Under the pieces are notes generated by a model. The model searched no databases, was not told where the DNA came from, and saw nothing but the letters and a program-made list of their open reading frames with translations. Shown piece after piece: positions 1-8,173 of a stretch of DNA of 64,000 nucleotides. Within the stretch, counting starts at the first letter, position 1. Each line of letters opens with the position of its first letter. Source of the DNA: Opitutus sp. (GTDB lineage Bacteria; Verrucomicrobiota; Verrucomicrobiia; Opitutales; Opitutaceae). Where the stretch lies: contig JACEUQ010000002.1 of the NCBI GenBank assembly GCA_024998815.1, forward strand, positions 1,068,501 to 1,132,500, in the 5' to 3' direction. The position numbers were made by a program, and so were the translations under genes.

Positions 1-201
1 GTGAGCGACTCGCTGATCCTGGCGCAAAAGCAGGCGTTTTACCCGATCACCAAAGCCATTTTAGAGCTGTTTCAGCTACTCGGAGACGGCAAGTTCATGG
101 CCAGCGCCCTCGGCATGTGGGCGATGGTTTTTCTCGGAGTGACGATCGTCGGCCTGAGTGTGATTCTGGGCAAAAAACTAGGCGCGATCTTCCGCGTGTA
201 A
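1..201 (+). CDS. C-terminal end of a probable ABC transporter permease (partial)
   Basis: Sixty-six residues are open from base 1 to a TAA at 199-201, so this is most likely the tail of a gene that begins before the window; the GTG at base 1 is just the first codon seen. One clear membrane segment lies near residues 37-57, followed by a short basic tail ending KKLGAIFRV. A final helix followed by G-[KR]-[KR]-LGA-x-FR is typical of the last helix of binding-protein-dependent inner-membrane permeases, for example of the iron/thiamine class. That family call is from pattern memory on a short fragment and is tentative. Confidence 0.45.
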   Translation: MSDSLILAQKQAFYPITKAILELFQLLGDGKFMASALGMWAMVFLGVTIVGLSVILGKKLGAIFRV

Positions 202-314
202 CAGCGCGGTGCGCGGCGAAGCCGGTGGTCATTAACCACACCGTCGCCCACGCCGTTTCGGGCGCAACCATCCGGCAAAACAAACGTTTAAAGTTTCAAA
301 GAAAACCAATGCCG

Positions 315-400
315 TTTGGCCGCAAAAGAACGTAAGGAACGCAAAAACCAGATCAATTCCGGCTCCTCTTTGCGCTCCTTGCGTTCTTTTGCGGCTAAAA
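315..400. repeat. Inverted intergenic repeat (AAAGAACG type)
   Basis: The left arm near 316-345 (GGCCGCAAAAGAACG, then AAGGAACGCAAA) and the right arm near 369-399 are imperfect reverse complements separated by about 23 bases, giving a long hairpin. The unit type (CCGCAAAGAACGCAAGGA) recurs in intergenic DNA of many bacteria. The rest of 202-528 shows no gene; 480-528 is the upstream region of the next gene. Confidence 0.6.
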
Positions 401-528
401 ATCCGATTCCGGTATGGCTATGATTTTCCCGTTACTGCCCTAGGCGATCACCCCGTTCATCTAGGGTTGATTCCCGATACGGCCTGAACGGGGTTGAAAA
501 CATCCCGCTTTCGCTCATCACAAGCCCC

Positions 529-1764
529 ATGACGAAGCCCCTTACCCCCGCCCCTTGTCACCTTACCCGTTCCGTTGTTTTCCCCCTCCTCGCCGGACTT
601 GCCTTAACCCCAGCCGCGTTCGGCCAAATTCACCCCATCGCCGAGACTGCGACCCAACTCGCCACCCCGGCATCCCAGTCCACCGGTATTGTGGTTTCCA
701 AGATCGGCACCGGTTACTACCGGGGCAGCGGTGCGGTCGCCCGCCATGGGCAACTCATCTACTCGTGCGGCCACATGATCGCCTCCAACGGCGTGTGGGC
801 CTCGGAGCTGTATTTCCTGCGCGCATGGAATTCGAGTTCGATCCCCGCGCTCTCGCAGATGAAAGCGGTGCGCGGCTACAAAAAGTACGCCGACTACCAA
901 GGCCCGACCGGTAACCTCGCGTTTAGCCAGGACTTCATCGTCGGTTACGACGCCACCAACACTTTCGGTACCCCGCTGCCCACCTACGTCGACGGTGCGT
1001 CCAAGCTGCTCACCGCCGGCACCTCCAAACTCATCGTCGGCTACCCCGCCAAGATCGATTTCACCGGGGCGGCCGGCGGCGCCTTCCAGTATTACACCGG
1101 CCCCTTCACAGCGGCCATGTTTAGTGTTTACCCGACGTACCTGAACATTTCAGGAGTTTCCACCGGTGGCGGCAACAGCGGCGGCCCGGTGTTTGTCGCC
1201 GACAACGGCACGCAAAAAATCGCCGGTGTGCTCACCTCCGGCGCCACCAACGCCGCCGGCGTTTACGCGCTCACCGCCACGGCCGAAACCATGGCCCAGT
1301 CCGCCCTGAGCGCCATCGGCGTCACCGGTACCGCCCCAGCCACGCCGTCAACCCCCTCGACCCCATCCGCACCCGCGCCCGCCCCCAAGGGACCCGTGAG
1401 CGTCACCCTGAGTTACAACGGCAAGTACGCGATTCCCGATGGTAACACGGCCTATTCACTGCTGAACCTGCCGGTAACCACCCTGTCCGGCACCGTTAAA
1501 ACTGTGACGCTCAGCCTGAACATCACCGCCAAGGTCGCCGGCGACCTCGACGTCTTCCTACGCTCCCCCAACGGCCGCGTCGCGATCATCCGCCAAAACA
1601 GTACCGCGAACAAAACCTCCAACGTGGTGCTGACCAACGCCAACCTCACGACCACCTTCGCCGGTTCCGCCTGTGTCGGCACCTGGGGCCTGTTCATGCG
1701 CGACGTGGTCAAGGGCAACCCGTCCACCTTCAACTCCACCGCGCTCACGATCACCAAGCTCTAA
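529..1764 (+). CDS. Exported trypsin-like serine protease with C-terminal P domain
   Basis: This is a predicted secreted endopeptidase of 411 residues. Residues 1-33 form a signal peptide (basic start, hydrophobic core, cleavage near AFG-Q). The S1-type catalytic domain follows: a histidine in YSCGHMIAS near residue 83, an aspartate candidate in SQDFIVGYD, and the nucleophile serine in GGGNSGGPVFV near residue 219. A Pro/Ser/Thr/Ala linker at about 263-287 leads to a P (proprotein-convertase) domain at about 288-411, seen in the pattern DLDVFLRSPNG and the closing GTWGLFMRDV. P domains occur at the C-terminus of many exported bacterial proteases, where they stabilise or target the enzyme. The natural substrate cannot be told. 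The ATG at 529 is chosen because the signal peptide starts there. Confidence 0.8.
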   Translation: MTKPLTPAPCHLTRSVVFPLLAGLALTPAAFGQIHPIAETATQLATPASQSTGIVVSKIGTGYYRGSGAVARHGQLIYSCGHMIASNGVWASELYFLRAWNSSSIPALSQMKAVRGYKKYADYQGPTGNLAFSQDFIVGYDATNTFGTPLPTYVDGASKLLTAGTSKLIVGYPAKIDFTGAAGGAFQYYTGPFTAAMFSVYPTYLNISGVSTGGGNSGGPVFVADNGTQKIAGVLTSGATNAAGVYALTATAETMAQSALSAIGVTGTAPATPSTPSTPSAPAPAPKGPVSVTLSYNGKYAIPDGNTAYSLLNLPVTTLSGTVKTVTLSLNITAKVAGDLDVFLRSPNGRVAIIRQNSTANKTSNVVLTNANLTTTFAGSACVGTWGLFMRDVVKGNPSTFNSTALTITKL

Positions 1765-1785
1765 GCAGGCTACGTCCAATTCGAA

Positions 1786-1851
1786 AAAAGTAGCGCAGGC
1801 TTCCAGCCTGCTTTTATCCACCCGAGCAGACTGGAAGTCTGCGCTACTTTT
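1786..1851. repeat. REP-like palindrome, family A copy 1
   Basis: Two hairpins, GCAGGCTTCCAGCCTGC and GCAGACTGGAAGTCTGC, are bracketed by AAAAGTAGCGC and GCGCTACTTTT, so the whole unit can fold as one cruciform. It lies 20 bases past the protease stop. The same unit recurs about nine times in the window. Confidence 0.85.
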
Positions 1852-1901
1852 CAACCCGGTTAAGTTCGCCCCCAGCGTTCGCCTCACGCTGAATCATATT
1901 C

Positions 1902-3155
1902 ATGAAACCCCAGCGCCGCCGACTCCCCCTCATCACCCTCGGTCTGATGATAGGAGCGGTGGCGCTGGGTCTTTTTTTTGCCCTCGCCCCCACCCCGACC
2001 GCACCCACGGCGTCGGTTGCGACGGCAACCGAGAATCCGGCCTTTGCACCCACTCCTGCCGACTCCCCTGCTGCAGTTAACTCACCTGCATCCACGCCCA
2101 CCGCCGCGCGCCGGGAAATCGCCCTGCCCCCACCCGACCCGGCCGTTTACGCGGTCATCGGCACACTCTTGGCCGACCTCAAAAAAGGTCCCATCGAGCG
2201 CACCGCGCTCCTAGCCCGCCTCAAAGCCCTTAAAGCCAGCATCCACGCCCTGCCGCCCGATGTGGCCGCCGCCACCCTCATTGCCTGGCTCGATAGCGGA
2301 GCCGACGCCCCCACGCGGCTGGGCTTTGTGGTCGGTGCCGAGGGAGTGATGGACGAAGCTCCCACGTTGCGCACCGCTTTGCTCGATTTGCTCGGCCAAA
2401 CCGACCCCGTGGCCAGCCTCGGCTACAGTCAGGACCTGCTTGCCGCGAAACCCGGCCCCGAAGAATACGCGCTGGCCCTGCGCAACCTCGCCTGGCTCAA
2501 CCCCGACGGCGCGCAGACCGCCCTGATTCGGCAGTCCGTCCTCGCCCTGCTCACCGACCCCGCGCTCTCGGCGCAACCCACCCCCGGCTACCTCGAATCC
2601 TTTGACGTGGCCGTAGCGGTGGCCAACGCCGATCTCGTCCGCGCGCTCCTCGCCAACCAAAGCACCCAGCTCGCCAATGACGTGCTCAGCCGCACGACCT
2701 TTATCGCCCTTGACCGCATCATGTTGCGCACGCCTGACGCGATTCTCGACGCCTTCGCGGCCGACCCGCGCTTTTTGGCCGACCAACCCAACTGGCGCGC
2801 CTCGTTACTCGCCCGCCTGGATCCCTCGAATCCGGCGCACGTTGAACAATTAAGAAACTACCTGCTCAAAACGCCCCATGCGGAAACGGAGCTGGGGTAT
2901 TTCGCCTCCATTTATCCCTTGGCCAACTTTTTCGAAGGAAACCGCTTAGTCACGGACTGGGAAACCGTTAACCCGGCGCAAACCATCCCCGAACGTGACG
3001 CCGCAGCGGGCAAGTTAATGGAAGGCCTGCTAGCCGAGCCCGGCTTCAAAGGCGTGGCCCCGTCTATAGAAACCATTCTTCAACGCGTATCGCCACCCAC
3101 GGCGACACCGCCGGCCAGCGCTGCACCCCCGGTGGGTTTGATGCCCGCGCTCTAA
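1902..3155 (+). CDS. Alanine/proline-rich membrane-anchored protein, function unknown
   Basis: I do not recognise this 417-residue protein. It has a short basic N-terminus (KPQRRRLP) and one hydrophobic segment at about residues 9-29, then a Pro/Thr/Ala-rich linker to about residue 75, and then a mostly helical, Ala/Leu-rich domain to the end. The layout suggests an inner-membrane anchor with a periplasmic helical-repeat domain. It ends with another Pro/Ala-rich tail. The ATG at 1902 gives the anchor directly. It follows the protease and repeat A1 on the same strand, but nothing links them functionally. Confidence 0.6.
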   Translation: MKPQRRRLPLITLGLMIGAVALGLFFALAPTPTAPTASVATATENPAFAPTPADSPAAVNSPASTPTAARREIALPPPDPAVYAVIGTLLADLKKGPIERTALLARLKALKASIHALPPDVAAATLIAWLDSGADAPTRLGFVVGAEGVMDEAPTLRTALLDLLGQTDPVASLGYSQDLLAAKPGPEEYALALRNLAWLNPDGAQTALIRQSVLALLTDPALSAQPTPGYLESFDVAVAVANADLVRALLANQSTQLANDVLSRTTFIALDRIMLRTPDAILDAFAADPRFLADQPNWRASLLARLDPSNPAHVEQLRNYLLKTPHAETELGYFASIYPLANFFEGNRLVTDWETVNPAQTIPERDAAAGKLMEGLLAEPGFKGVAPSIETILQRVSPPTATPPASAAPPVGLMPAL

Positions 3156-3279
3156 GCTGGAAGCTACCGCGTCGGCCAAAATCGGTCTCGTTCTCTTACG
3201 CCTACTCGTTGTCACGCCCGTCGCCTTTTCTTCGGTACCGCTTCGAACGACACGGAGGTCGTCCCTCCCCCGCCCGTAT

Positions 3280-3320
3280 AAAAGTAAAAAGAACCCCACC
3301 CGCATAATGCGGGCGGGGTT
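3280..3320 (-). terminator. Rho-independent terminator of the flagellin cluster
   Basis: Read on the minus strand, AACCCCGCCCGC-ATTAT-GCGGGTGGGGTT forms a strong 12-bp stem with one mismatch, followed by a T-rich run (3280-3291). It lies about 32 bases after the stop of the last flagellin gene and closes the cluster. Confidence 0.85.
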
Positions 3321-3351
3321 GCTTTGAACCCGGCCAGGACGAATCCTGTTA

Positions 3352-4173
3352 TTACTGAAGCAACCGCAGCGCGGTTTGCGCACTCTGATTGGCCTGCGAC
3401 AACATCGAGGTGCCCGCCGAGACCATCGTATTCCAACGCGCCAACTGGGTGGACTCTTCGGCCACATCCACGTCGGTGATCCGACTGGTCGCCGCCTCCA
3501 GGTTAGCTTTATTCACTGTCAACAACTCCGAGGCGAAGCAGAGTCGGCTCTGTTCGGCGCCGTTTGAGGCGCGCATCGTCGCCACGTTTTCAATCGCGGT
3601 TTTCACAATATCGATCGAGGTGATCGCACTGAGCGAAGCAGCAGCACTAATGTTACCCACGCCCACAGTCGTGGTAGTAGAACCTAAATCTCTTCCCGAC
3701 AGCGTGATCTGACTGCTGGTGCTGGCATCCTCGGTCGCGTTCACCGTATTGGAGCCCGTGCCGAACAAGGCCACCCCGTTGAACTTTTCCGAGGTGATGG
3801 CGGTCAACTGGGTCTTCAACGCCACGAACTCGGTATTGTAGTTAGCCTTGTCACCGGTGCTCTTGGTGACGTCATCATTGAGCGTGCGCAGCTCGCTGAT
3901 ACGGTCGAGGATCTTGCCGGCCACCTTAAGGGCGCCGTCCTGTGTTTGCAGTAATGAAACGGCATTGCCGATGTTACTATTAACCGCGCCCTGGCGCTTG
4001 GCCGTGGCACTGAGTTTCATCGACACGGCCAGACCGCCGGCGTCGTCCGAAGGATTGACGATTTTCGAACCGCTGGAGAGCCGGTTCAGGCTCTTTTGCA
4101 GCATCGAACTGGAGGTCGCCAAGTTGTTGGAGGCCATTGTGGCCGTCTGATTAGTATTAAGTACGACTGTCAT
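3352..4173 (-). CDS. fliC: Flagellin (paralogue 1 of 7)
   Basis: Structural subunit of the flagellar filament, exported through the flagellar type III system. It has 273 residues, with the conserved N-terminal D0/D1 helices (NRLSSGSKIVNPSDDAGG at about residues 32-49) and C-terminal D1/D0 helices (ATSRITDVDVAEES, then NQSAQTALRLLQ at the end). The D2/D3 region is missing, so this is a minimal flagellin; only the middle (about residues 135-195) varies between paralogues. This copy has a cysteine in SRLCFASEL where all others have glycine. It is the last gene of the cluster, before the terminator, and is separated from paralogue 2 by an insertion element. Its own leader at 4174-4244 is intact, so it can still be translated if transcribed. 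Confidence 0.95.
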   Translation of the reverse strand: MTVVLNTNQTATMASNNLATSSSMLQKSLNRLSSGSKIVNPSDDAGGLAVSMKLSATAKRQGAVNSNIGNAVSLLQTQDGALKVAGKILDRISELRTLNDDVTKSTGDKANYNTEFVALKTQLTAITSEKFNGVALFGTGSNTVNATEDASTSSQITLSGRDLGSTTTTVGVGNISAAASLSAITSIDIVKTAIENVATMRASNGAEQSRLCFASELLTVNKANLEAATSRITDVDVAEESTQLARWNTMVSAGTSMLSQANQSAQTALRLLQ

Positions 4174-4244
4174 GGTAGTATCTTTCCTTGATTATTAATG
4201 CGACGTCCGTCGTCGCCACGAATCTGAAAGGGAGCGGCTCAGAT
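4174..4244 (-). promoter_or_regulatory. Structured flagellin leader 1 (putative CsrA-binding)
   Basis: Minus-strand RNA: stem ATCTGA/TCAGAT (4239-4244 with 4222-4227), then hairpin GCGACG-ACGGA-CGTCGC (4200-4216), then Shine-Dalgarno AAGGAAAG (about 4182-4189) and ATG. The ANGGA loop and the CAAGGA at the ribosome site match the core of CsrA sites. A further hairpin, GGAGTTTATACTCC, lies upstream. Confidence 0.7.
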
Positions 4245-4342
4245 CAAACCGTTCGGAGTATAAACTCCAAGTTGGCAATCCGATTCTGATAGGAATGGGA
4301 CGAAATGAGGTGTGTTTTATATATTATAGAACAGGCGAAAGT

Positions 4343-4365
4343 AGCGCAGACTTCCAGTCTGCTCC
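4343..4365. repeat. Family A half-palindrome; left copy of a 23-bp target duplication
   Basis: These 23 bases (core GCAGACTTCCAGTCTGC) are repeated exactly at 6186-6208, on the other side of the insertion element. Confidence 0.85.
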
Positions 4366-4415
4366 CTGGAGTTTGGCCCCAAAAGCAGGTGGATGCGAAG
4401 CGGCCGGAGGCCCGG

Positions 4416-5828
4416 TTACGCAGCGCGGAAGAGTGCTTCAGCCAAGAAGGGTGGCGCTTTTGATGAGTTCGTGGAGGGAGGGTCGGTCGACGTGAAGTCG
4501 GAGAAACTCTCTGGGGCGATCTGGTCGGCCCAGCATTCGCTGCGCAGGGTGCGCAAGAGGTCCCCCGTGGAACTGGTCGCAGGCGAGGCGCCCGAAGAGT
4601 GCGTGCGCCATTTGGGCGGGCGAAGATGCGGCGGCGGATCAGGGGTTTGCCCCGCAGGATCGCCGAAGAGCAGGGCGGCGATTAACAACAGCGCATAGGC
4701 GGCGACGGTGGCGGCGGGTTGGTTGCGGTTGGAGGCGGCGGTGCGCAGTTGTGCCTGGCCGGTGCCGATCAGGGTTTTCTCATCCCGGAAGTTTCCCTCG
4801 ATGCCCCAACGCCAGAGGTAATACTGGAGTTGGTCACCCACGGGCATATCCGGGTCGGTGCAAACCAAGAAGGCAGGCTGGCGATAGAGCAGCTTCGAGC
4901 CTGCGCGCAATCGGTAGCCCACCGGGGCGATCACCATGACTTGCAACGGGAGCGTCGCCCCGGCTTTACGCCACAGCACCGGCCCGAGGGTCTTGATTTT
5001 AAAGGTGTGCTTTTTTCCGGCCGCATAAGCCTCGACGCTTTGCCAGGCCACGGTGTCGTCGGTGCGCAGCTCTTCCGGGGTCTGGACCGGCGCGCCATAG
5101 ACCGGCGGGCGACCGGTGGCCGCGGGTGGTCCAGGCAGGGCGTTGAGCACGGCGTCCCGGCGGATCCGGCCGATATAAACGGTCTTGGCGGGCAGGCCCT
5201 TGAGTACGACCGCATTGGTGTAACTGCCATCGCCGGCGACCACCAGTTTGCGCGTGTCTGGCAGCGCCTGGCGAAGCTGCTGGATGCGGGCGAGCGCGAC
5301 GACATTAAGCCGCTGCTGTTTTTTCTTCTCCGTGTACTGCTGAACCTCGTCGGTAGTGGCTTTTTTACCCGGCTTTGGCGGCGTCGGCGCGTGGGTGAAA
5401 TCCACCGGAATCATCCGGGCGTGTCCGTCGGAACCAGGCCAGGCCGCAGAGAGTTGCACATAGCGCTGGCCGCGCACCAGGTTGGTTTGGAACGCGGGGC
5501 CGAGCGGATCGCGTTTCCAGCCGACGCCGTCGATCTTGACCCCGGTTTTGCGTACCAGGGTGTCATCGATGGCGGCCACCAACGGGGTAAGCGCCGGCAG
5601 GTTTACCTCAAGCTCATGGAGGACCGTGCGGAAAAGCCCCGCCGGCTTCACCCGGTCACGCGAATACAACCGGTAGTCGGCCGTCCAGTCCTGCTGGGCA
5701 CGCCCGCACAGACAAATCAGGTTGGTAAGAGTCCCCCGGCACGGTGAAACCAGTGCCGCCATGAGATGCCCCTGCAGTCTCCGGGCGCACTCGGGGGCGG
5801 CGCAAGCCGCAGCACAAGCCCGTTTCAT
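4416..5828 (-). CDS. IS4-type DDE transposase
   Basis: Predicted DDE transposase of about 470 residues. The catalytic aspartates are probably those in AAIDDTLVRK and VVAGDGSYTN, and the C-terminal block YYLWRWGIEGNFRDEK fits the IS4 signature Y-x2-R-x3-E-x6-K exactly. The open frame extends upstream to 5858, but the ATG at 5826-5828 overlaps the stop of the upstream AbrB-like gene as ATGA, which points to coupled translation, so this start is preferred. The frame is intact. It moves the element that separates flagellin genes 1 and 2. Confidence 0.85.
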   Translation of the reverse strand: MKRACAAACAAPECARRLQGHLMAALVSPCRGTLTNLICLCGRAQQDWTADYRLYSRDRVKPAGLFRTVLHELEVNLPALTPLVAAIDDTLVRKTGVKIDGVGWKRDPLGPAFQTNLVRGQRYVQLSAAWPGSDGHARMIPVDFTHAPTPPKPGKKATTDEVQQYTEKKKQQRLNVVALARIQQLRQALPDTRKLVVAGDGSYTNAVVLKGLPAKTVYIGRIRRDAVLNALPGPPAATGRPPVYGAPVQTPEELRTDDTVAWQSVEAYAAGKKHTFKIKTLGPVLWRKAGATLPLQVMVIAPVGYRLRAGSKLLYRQPAFLVCTDPDMPVGDQLQYYLWRWGIEGNFRDEKTLIGTGQAQLRTAASNRNQPAATVAAYALLLIAALLFGDPAGQTPDPPPHLRPPKWRTHSSGASPATSSTGDLLRTLRSECWADQIAPESFSDFTSTDPPSTNSSKAPPFLAEALFRAA

Positions 5829-6082
5829 AAGTCGTCCCAGCCGATCGGATAAACCCAACTGGACTTTTTTTTAACGCCTACGTCCACCAGCTCGGGCGTG
5901 ACCGGCATAACGGGCGCGACCAGACTGCGTGAGAGGACCAAATGATGCGCGTCGGTGACGGTCCACTCGACGGCCTCCGACTTGGCGAACCCCATCGTCT
6001 GGGCGATGGAAGCGGGTAATGTCACATACCACTGCTCACTGTTTTTGCGGATGATGCGCTGAACTTTGGTGGTGGTGCTCAT
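5825..6082 (-). CDS. SpoVT/AbrB-like small DNA-binding protein of the insertion element
   Basis: About 85 residues from the ATG at 6080-6082 (the frame is open further upstream to 6136). The segment VQRIIRKNSEQWYVTLP followed by AQTMGF and AVEWTVTDAHHLVLSRS fits a swapped-hairpin AbrB-type fold, as in MazE-like antitoxins and transition-state regulators. Its stop overlaps the start of the transposase (ATGA), so the two are probably made from one transcript. A plausible role is to repress or time transposase expression; that is inference. No toxin gene is nearby. Confidence 0.7.
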   Translation of the reverse strand: MSTTTKVQRIIRKNSEQWYVTLPASIAQTMGFAKSEAVEWTVTDAHHLVLSRSLVAPVMPVTPELVDVGVKKKSSWVYPIGWDDL

Positions 6083-6185
6083 GGTCCGACACCATCGTTC
6101 ATGGCCACGCTTTTTCCCATGGGCCCGACGCCCCATTTATCTCTACGGCCTTCTCCGGGCCAACTAGTCAGAGGCCAAACTCCAG

Positions 6186-6247
6186 AGCGCAGACTTCCAG
6201 TCTGCTCCGTCCTCAAACATGCAGGCTGGAAGCCTGCGCTACTTTTC
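6186..6247. repeat. REP-like palindrome, family A copy 2 (right part)
   Basis: It holds the right 23-bp target duplication (6186-6208) and the second hairpin GCAGGCTGGAAGCCTGC, ending GCGCTACTTTT. It lies about 30 bases past the stop of flagellin 2, where it could act as a 3'-end structure. The insertion element split this copy; the left remainder is at 4338-4365. Confidence 0.85.
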
Positions 6248-6275
6248 GGCGTATCCTACTATATAACGACCCGGC

Positions 6276-7094
6276 TTACTGCAGGAGCCGCAACGCGGTC
6301 TGCGCACTCTGATTGGCCTGCGAGAGCATCGACGTACCCGCCGATACCATCGTATTCCAACGCGCCAACTGGGTCGATTCCTCGGCCACATCCACGTCGG
6401 TGATCCGACTGGTCGCGGCCTCCAGATTGGCCTTGTTGACGGTCAACAGTTCCGAGGCGAAGCCGAGACGGCTTTGTTCGGCACCGTTGGAGGCGCGCAT
6501 GGTGGCCACGTTTTCGATCGCGGCTGTCACCGTGGAGATCGCCGTGATCATACTCAGCGCGGTGGCTGCGGTGACCGCGCCCATACCCGTAGCGGTGCTA
6601 GTCAAGTCACGAGCCGAAATCGATATCTGGCTGGCAGTGGAGGCGTCTTCGGTTGCGTTGACCGTGGCACCAGAGCTGGTTCCGAACATCGCTACACCGT
6701 TAAACTTCTCCGAGGCAATTGCCGTCAACTGACTGGATAATGCCACGAATTCGGTGTTATAGTTAGCCTTATCACCAGTGCTCTTGGTCACGTCATCATT
6801 GAGCGTGCGCAGCTCGCTGATACGATCGAGGATCTTACCGGCAACCTTGAGGGCGCCGTCCTGAGTTTGCAGCAGTGAGACCGCATTGCCGATGTTACTA
6901 TTAACAGCACCCTGGCGCTTGGCCGTGGCACTGAGTTTCATCGACACAGCAAGGCCGCCGGCGTCGTCGGAAGGGTTGACGATTTTCGAACCGCTCGAGA
7001 GCCGGTTGAGGCTCTTTTGCAGCATCGAACTGGAGGTCGCCAGGTTGTTGGAGGCTATAGTGGCCGTCTGATTGGTATTTAGTACGACTGACAT
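6276..7094 (-). CDS. fliC: Flagellin (paralogue 2 of 7)
   Basis: A 272-residue minimal flagellin with the same D0/D1 N- and C-terminal helices as the other copies; it ends NQSAQTALRLLQ. The variable middle is its own (SSGATVNATEDAST, TSTATGMGAVTAAT). About the first 70 codons and the whole leader are almost identical at base level to paralogue 3 (6887-7203 against 7966-8282), which points to a recent duplication or gene conversion. A family A palindrome follows the stop. Confidence 0.95.
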   Translation of the reverse strand: MSVVLNTNQTATIASNNLATSSSMLQKSLNRLSSGSKIVNPSDDAGGLAVSMKLSATAKRQGAVNSNIGNAVSLLQTQDGALKVAGKILDRISELRTLNDDVTKSTGDKANYNTEFVALSSQLTAIASEKFNGVAMFGTSSGATVNATEDASTASQISISARDLTSTATGMGAVTAATALSMITAISTVTAAIENVATMRASNGAEQSRLGFASELLTVNKANLEAATSRITDVDVAEESTQLARWNTMVSAGTSMLSQANQSAQTALRLLQ

Positions 7095-7165
7095 GGTAGT
7101 ATCTTTCCTTGATTTTGATTGCGACGTCCGTCGTCGCCACGAATCTGAAAAGGAGCGGCTCAGAT
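7095..7165 (-). promoter_or_regulatory. Structured flagellin leader 2 (putative CsrA-binding)
   Basis: Minus-strand hairpin GCGACG-ACGGA-CGTCGC (7121-7137), upstream stem ATCTGA/TCAGAT (7160-7165 with 7143-7148), and Shine-Dalgarno AAGGAAAG. A further hairpin, GGGCTTAAGCCC, lies upstream near 7178-7189. Confidence 0.7.
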
Positions 7166-7260
7166 CAAACCGTTCGGGGCTTAAGCCCTAAAGTGGATAT
7201 CCCGATTCCGATGGGAACAGGAGGAAATGGGTGTGAGTTTTTATATTATGAAACGGCCGA

Positions 7261-7325
7261 AAGTAGCGCAGACTTCCAGTCTGCTCCGTCCTCAAACCTG
7301 CAGGCTGGAAGCCTGTGCTACTTCT
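7261..7325. repeat. REP-like palindrome, family A copy 3
   Basis: Hairpins GCAGACTTCCAGTCTGC and GCAGGCTGGAAGCCTG inside GTAGCGC and GTGCTAC. It lies about 30 bases past the stop of flagellin 3. Confidence 0.85.
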
Positions 7326-7354
7326 CGGTCGATCCTGTTATATAACGAACCAAC

Positions 7355-8173
7355 TTACTGCAGCAGACGCAGGGCGGTCTGCGCACTCTGGTTGGCCTGC
7401 GAAAGCATCGATGTGCCCGCCGAGACCATCGTATTCCAACGCGCCAGCTGCGTGGATTCCTCCGCCACGTCCACGTCGGTGATCCGACTCGTCGCCGCCT
7501 CCAGGTTGGCTTTATTCACCGTCAACAGTTCCGAGGCGAAGCCGAGCCGGCTTTGCTCGGCGCCGTTGGACGCACGCATCGTCGCCACGTTTTCGATCGC
7601 GGTTTTCACCGTGTCGATCGAGGTGATTGCACTGAGCGAGGCCGCCGAGGTGATCGCCCCCACCCCGCCGCTGGAGGTGTTGCCCAAATCGCGACCCGAG
7701 ACCGTGATCTGGGTGCTGGTGCTGGCGTCCTCGGTAGCGAACACCGTGCTGGTGGTGCTGCCGAACAAGGCCACGCCGTTGAATTTCTCCGAGGTGATCG
7801 CCGTGAGCTGACTCTGCAACGCCGTAAACTCGGTGTTGTAGTTGGCCTTGTCGCCGGTGCTCTTGGTGACGTCATCGTTGAGCGTGCGCAGCTCGCTGAT
7901 ACGGTCCAGGATCTTGCCGGCCACCTTAAGCGCACCATCCTGGGTTTGGAGCAATGAAACGGCGTTGCCGATGTTACTATTAACAGCACCCTGACGCTTG
8001 GCCGTGGCACTGAGTTTCATCGACACAGCAAGGCCGCCGGCGTCGTCGGAAGGGTTGACGATTTTCGAACCGCTCGAGAGCCGGTTGAGGCTCTTTTGCA
8101 GCATCGAACTGGAGGTCGCCAGGTTGTTGGAGGCTATAGTGGCCGTCTGATTGGTATTTAGTACGACTGACAT
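7355..8173 (-). CDS. fliC: Flagellin (paralogue 3 of 7)
   Basis: A 272-residue minimal flagellin with conserved D0/D1 ends. Its variable middle (STTSTVFATEDAST, GNTSSGGVGAITSA) is close to that of paralogue 4, while its N-terminal codons and leader match paralogue 2. The gene is therefore a mosaic, as expected from exchange within a tandem family. It is followed by family A palindrome copy 3. Confidence 0.95.
   Translation of the reverse strand: MSVVLNTNQTATIASNNLATSSSMLQKSLNRLSSGSKIVNPSDDAGGLAVSMKLSATAKRQGAVNSNIGNAVSLLQTQDGALKVAGKILDRISELRTLNDDVTKSTGDKANYNTEFTALQSQLTAITSEKFNGVALFGSTTSTVFATEDASTSTQITVSGRDLGNTSSGGVGAITSAASLSAITSIDTVKTAIENVATMRASNGAEQSRLGFASELLTVNKANLEAATSRITDVDVAEESTQLARWNTMVSAGTSMLSQANQSAQTALRLLQ

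Larger units (their letters stand above)
4366..6185. mobile_element. Insertion element with CTGGAGTTTGGCC inverted ends
   Basis: The 1820-bp element starts CTGGAGTTTGGCC (4366-4378) and ends with its exact reverse complement (6173-6185). It carries an AbrB-like gene and an IS4-type transposase, both on the minus strand. It sits inside a family A palindrome and is flanked by 23-bp direct repeats. The end next to the AbrB gene reads CTGGAGTTTGGCCTCTGA then CTAGT, which is also found at 14127. Confidence 0.85.

Noticed and set aside
1-201. Complete 66-residue gene with a GTG start at base 1
   Set aside because: No upstream sequence is visible and the content fits the end of a larger permease.
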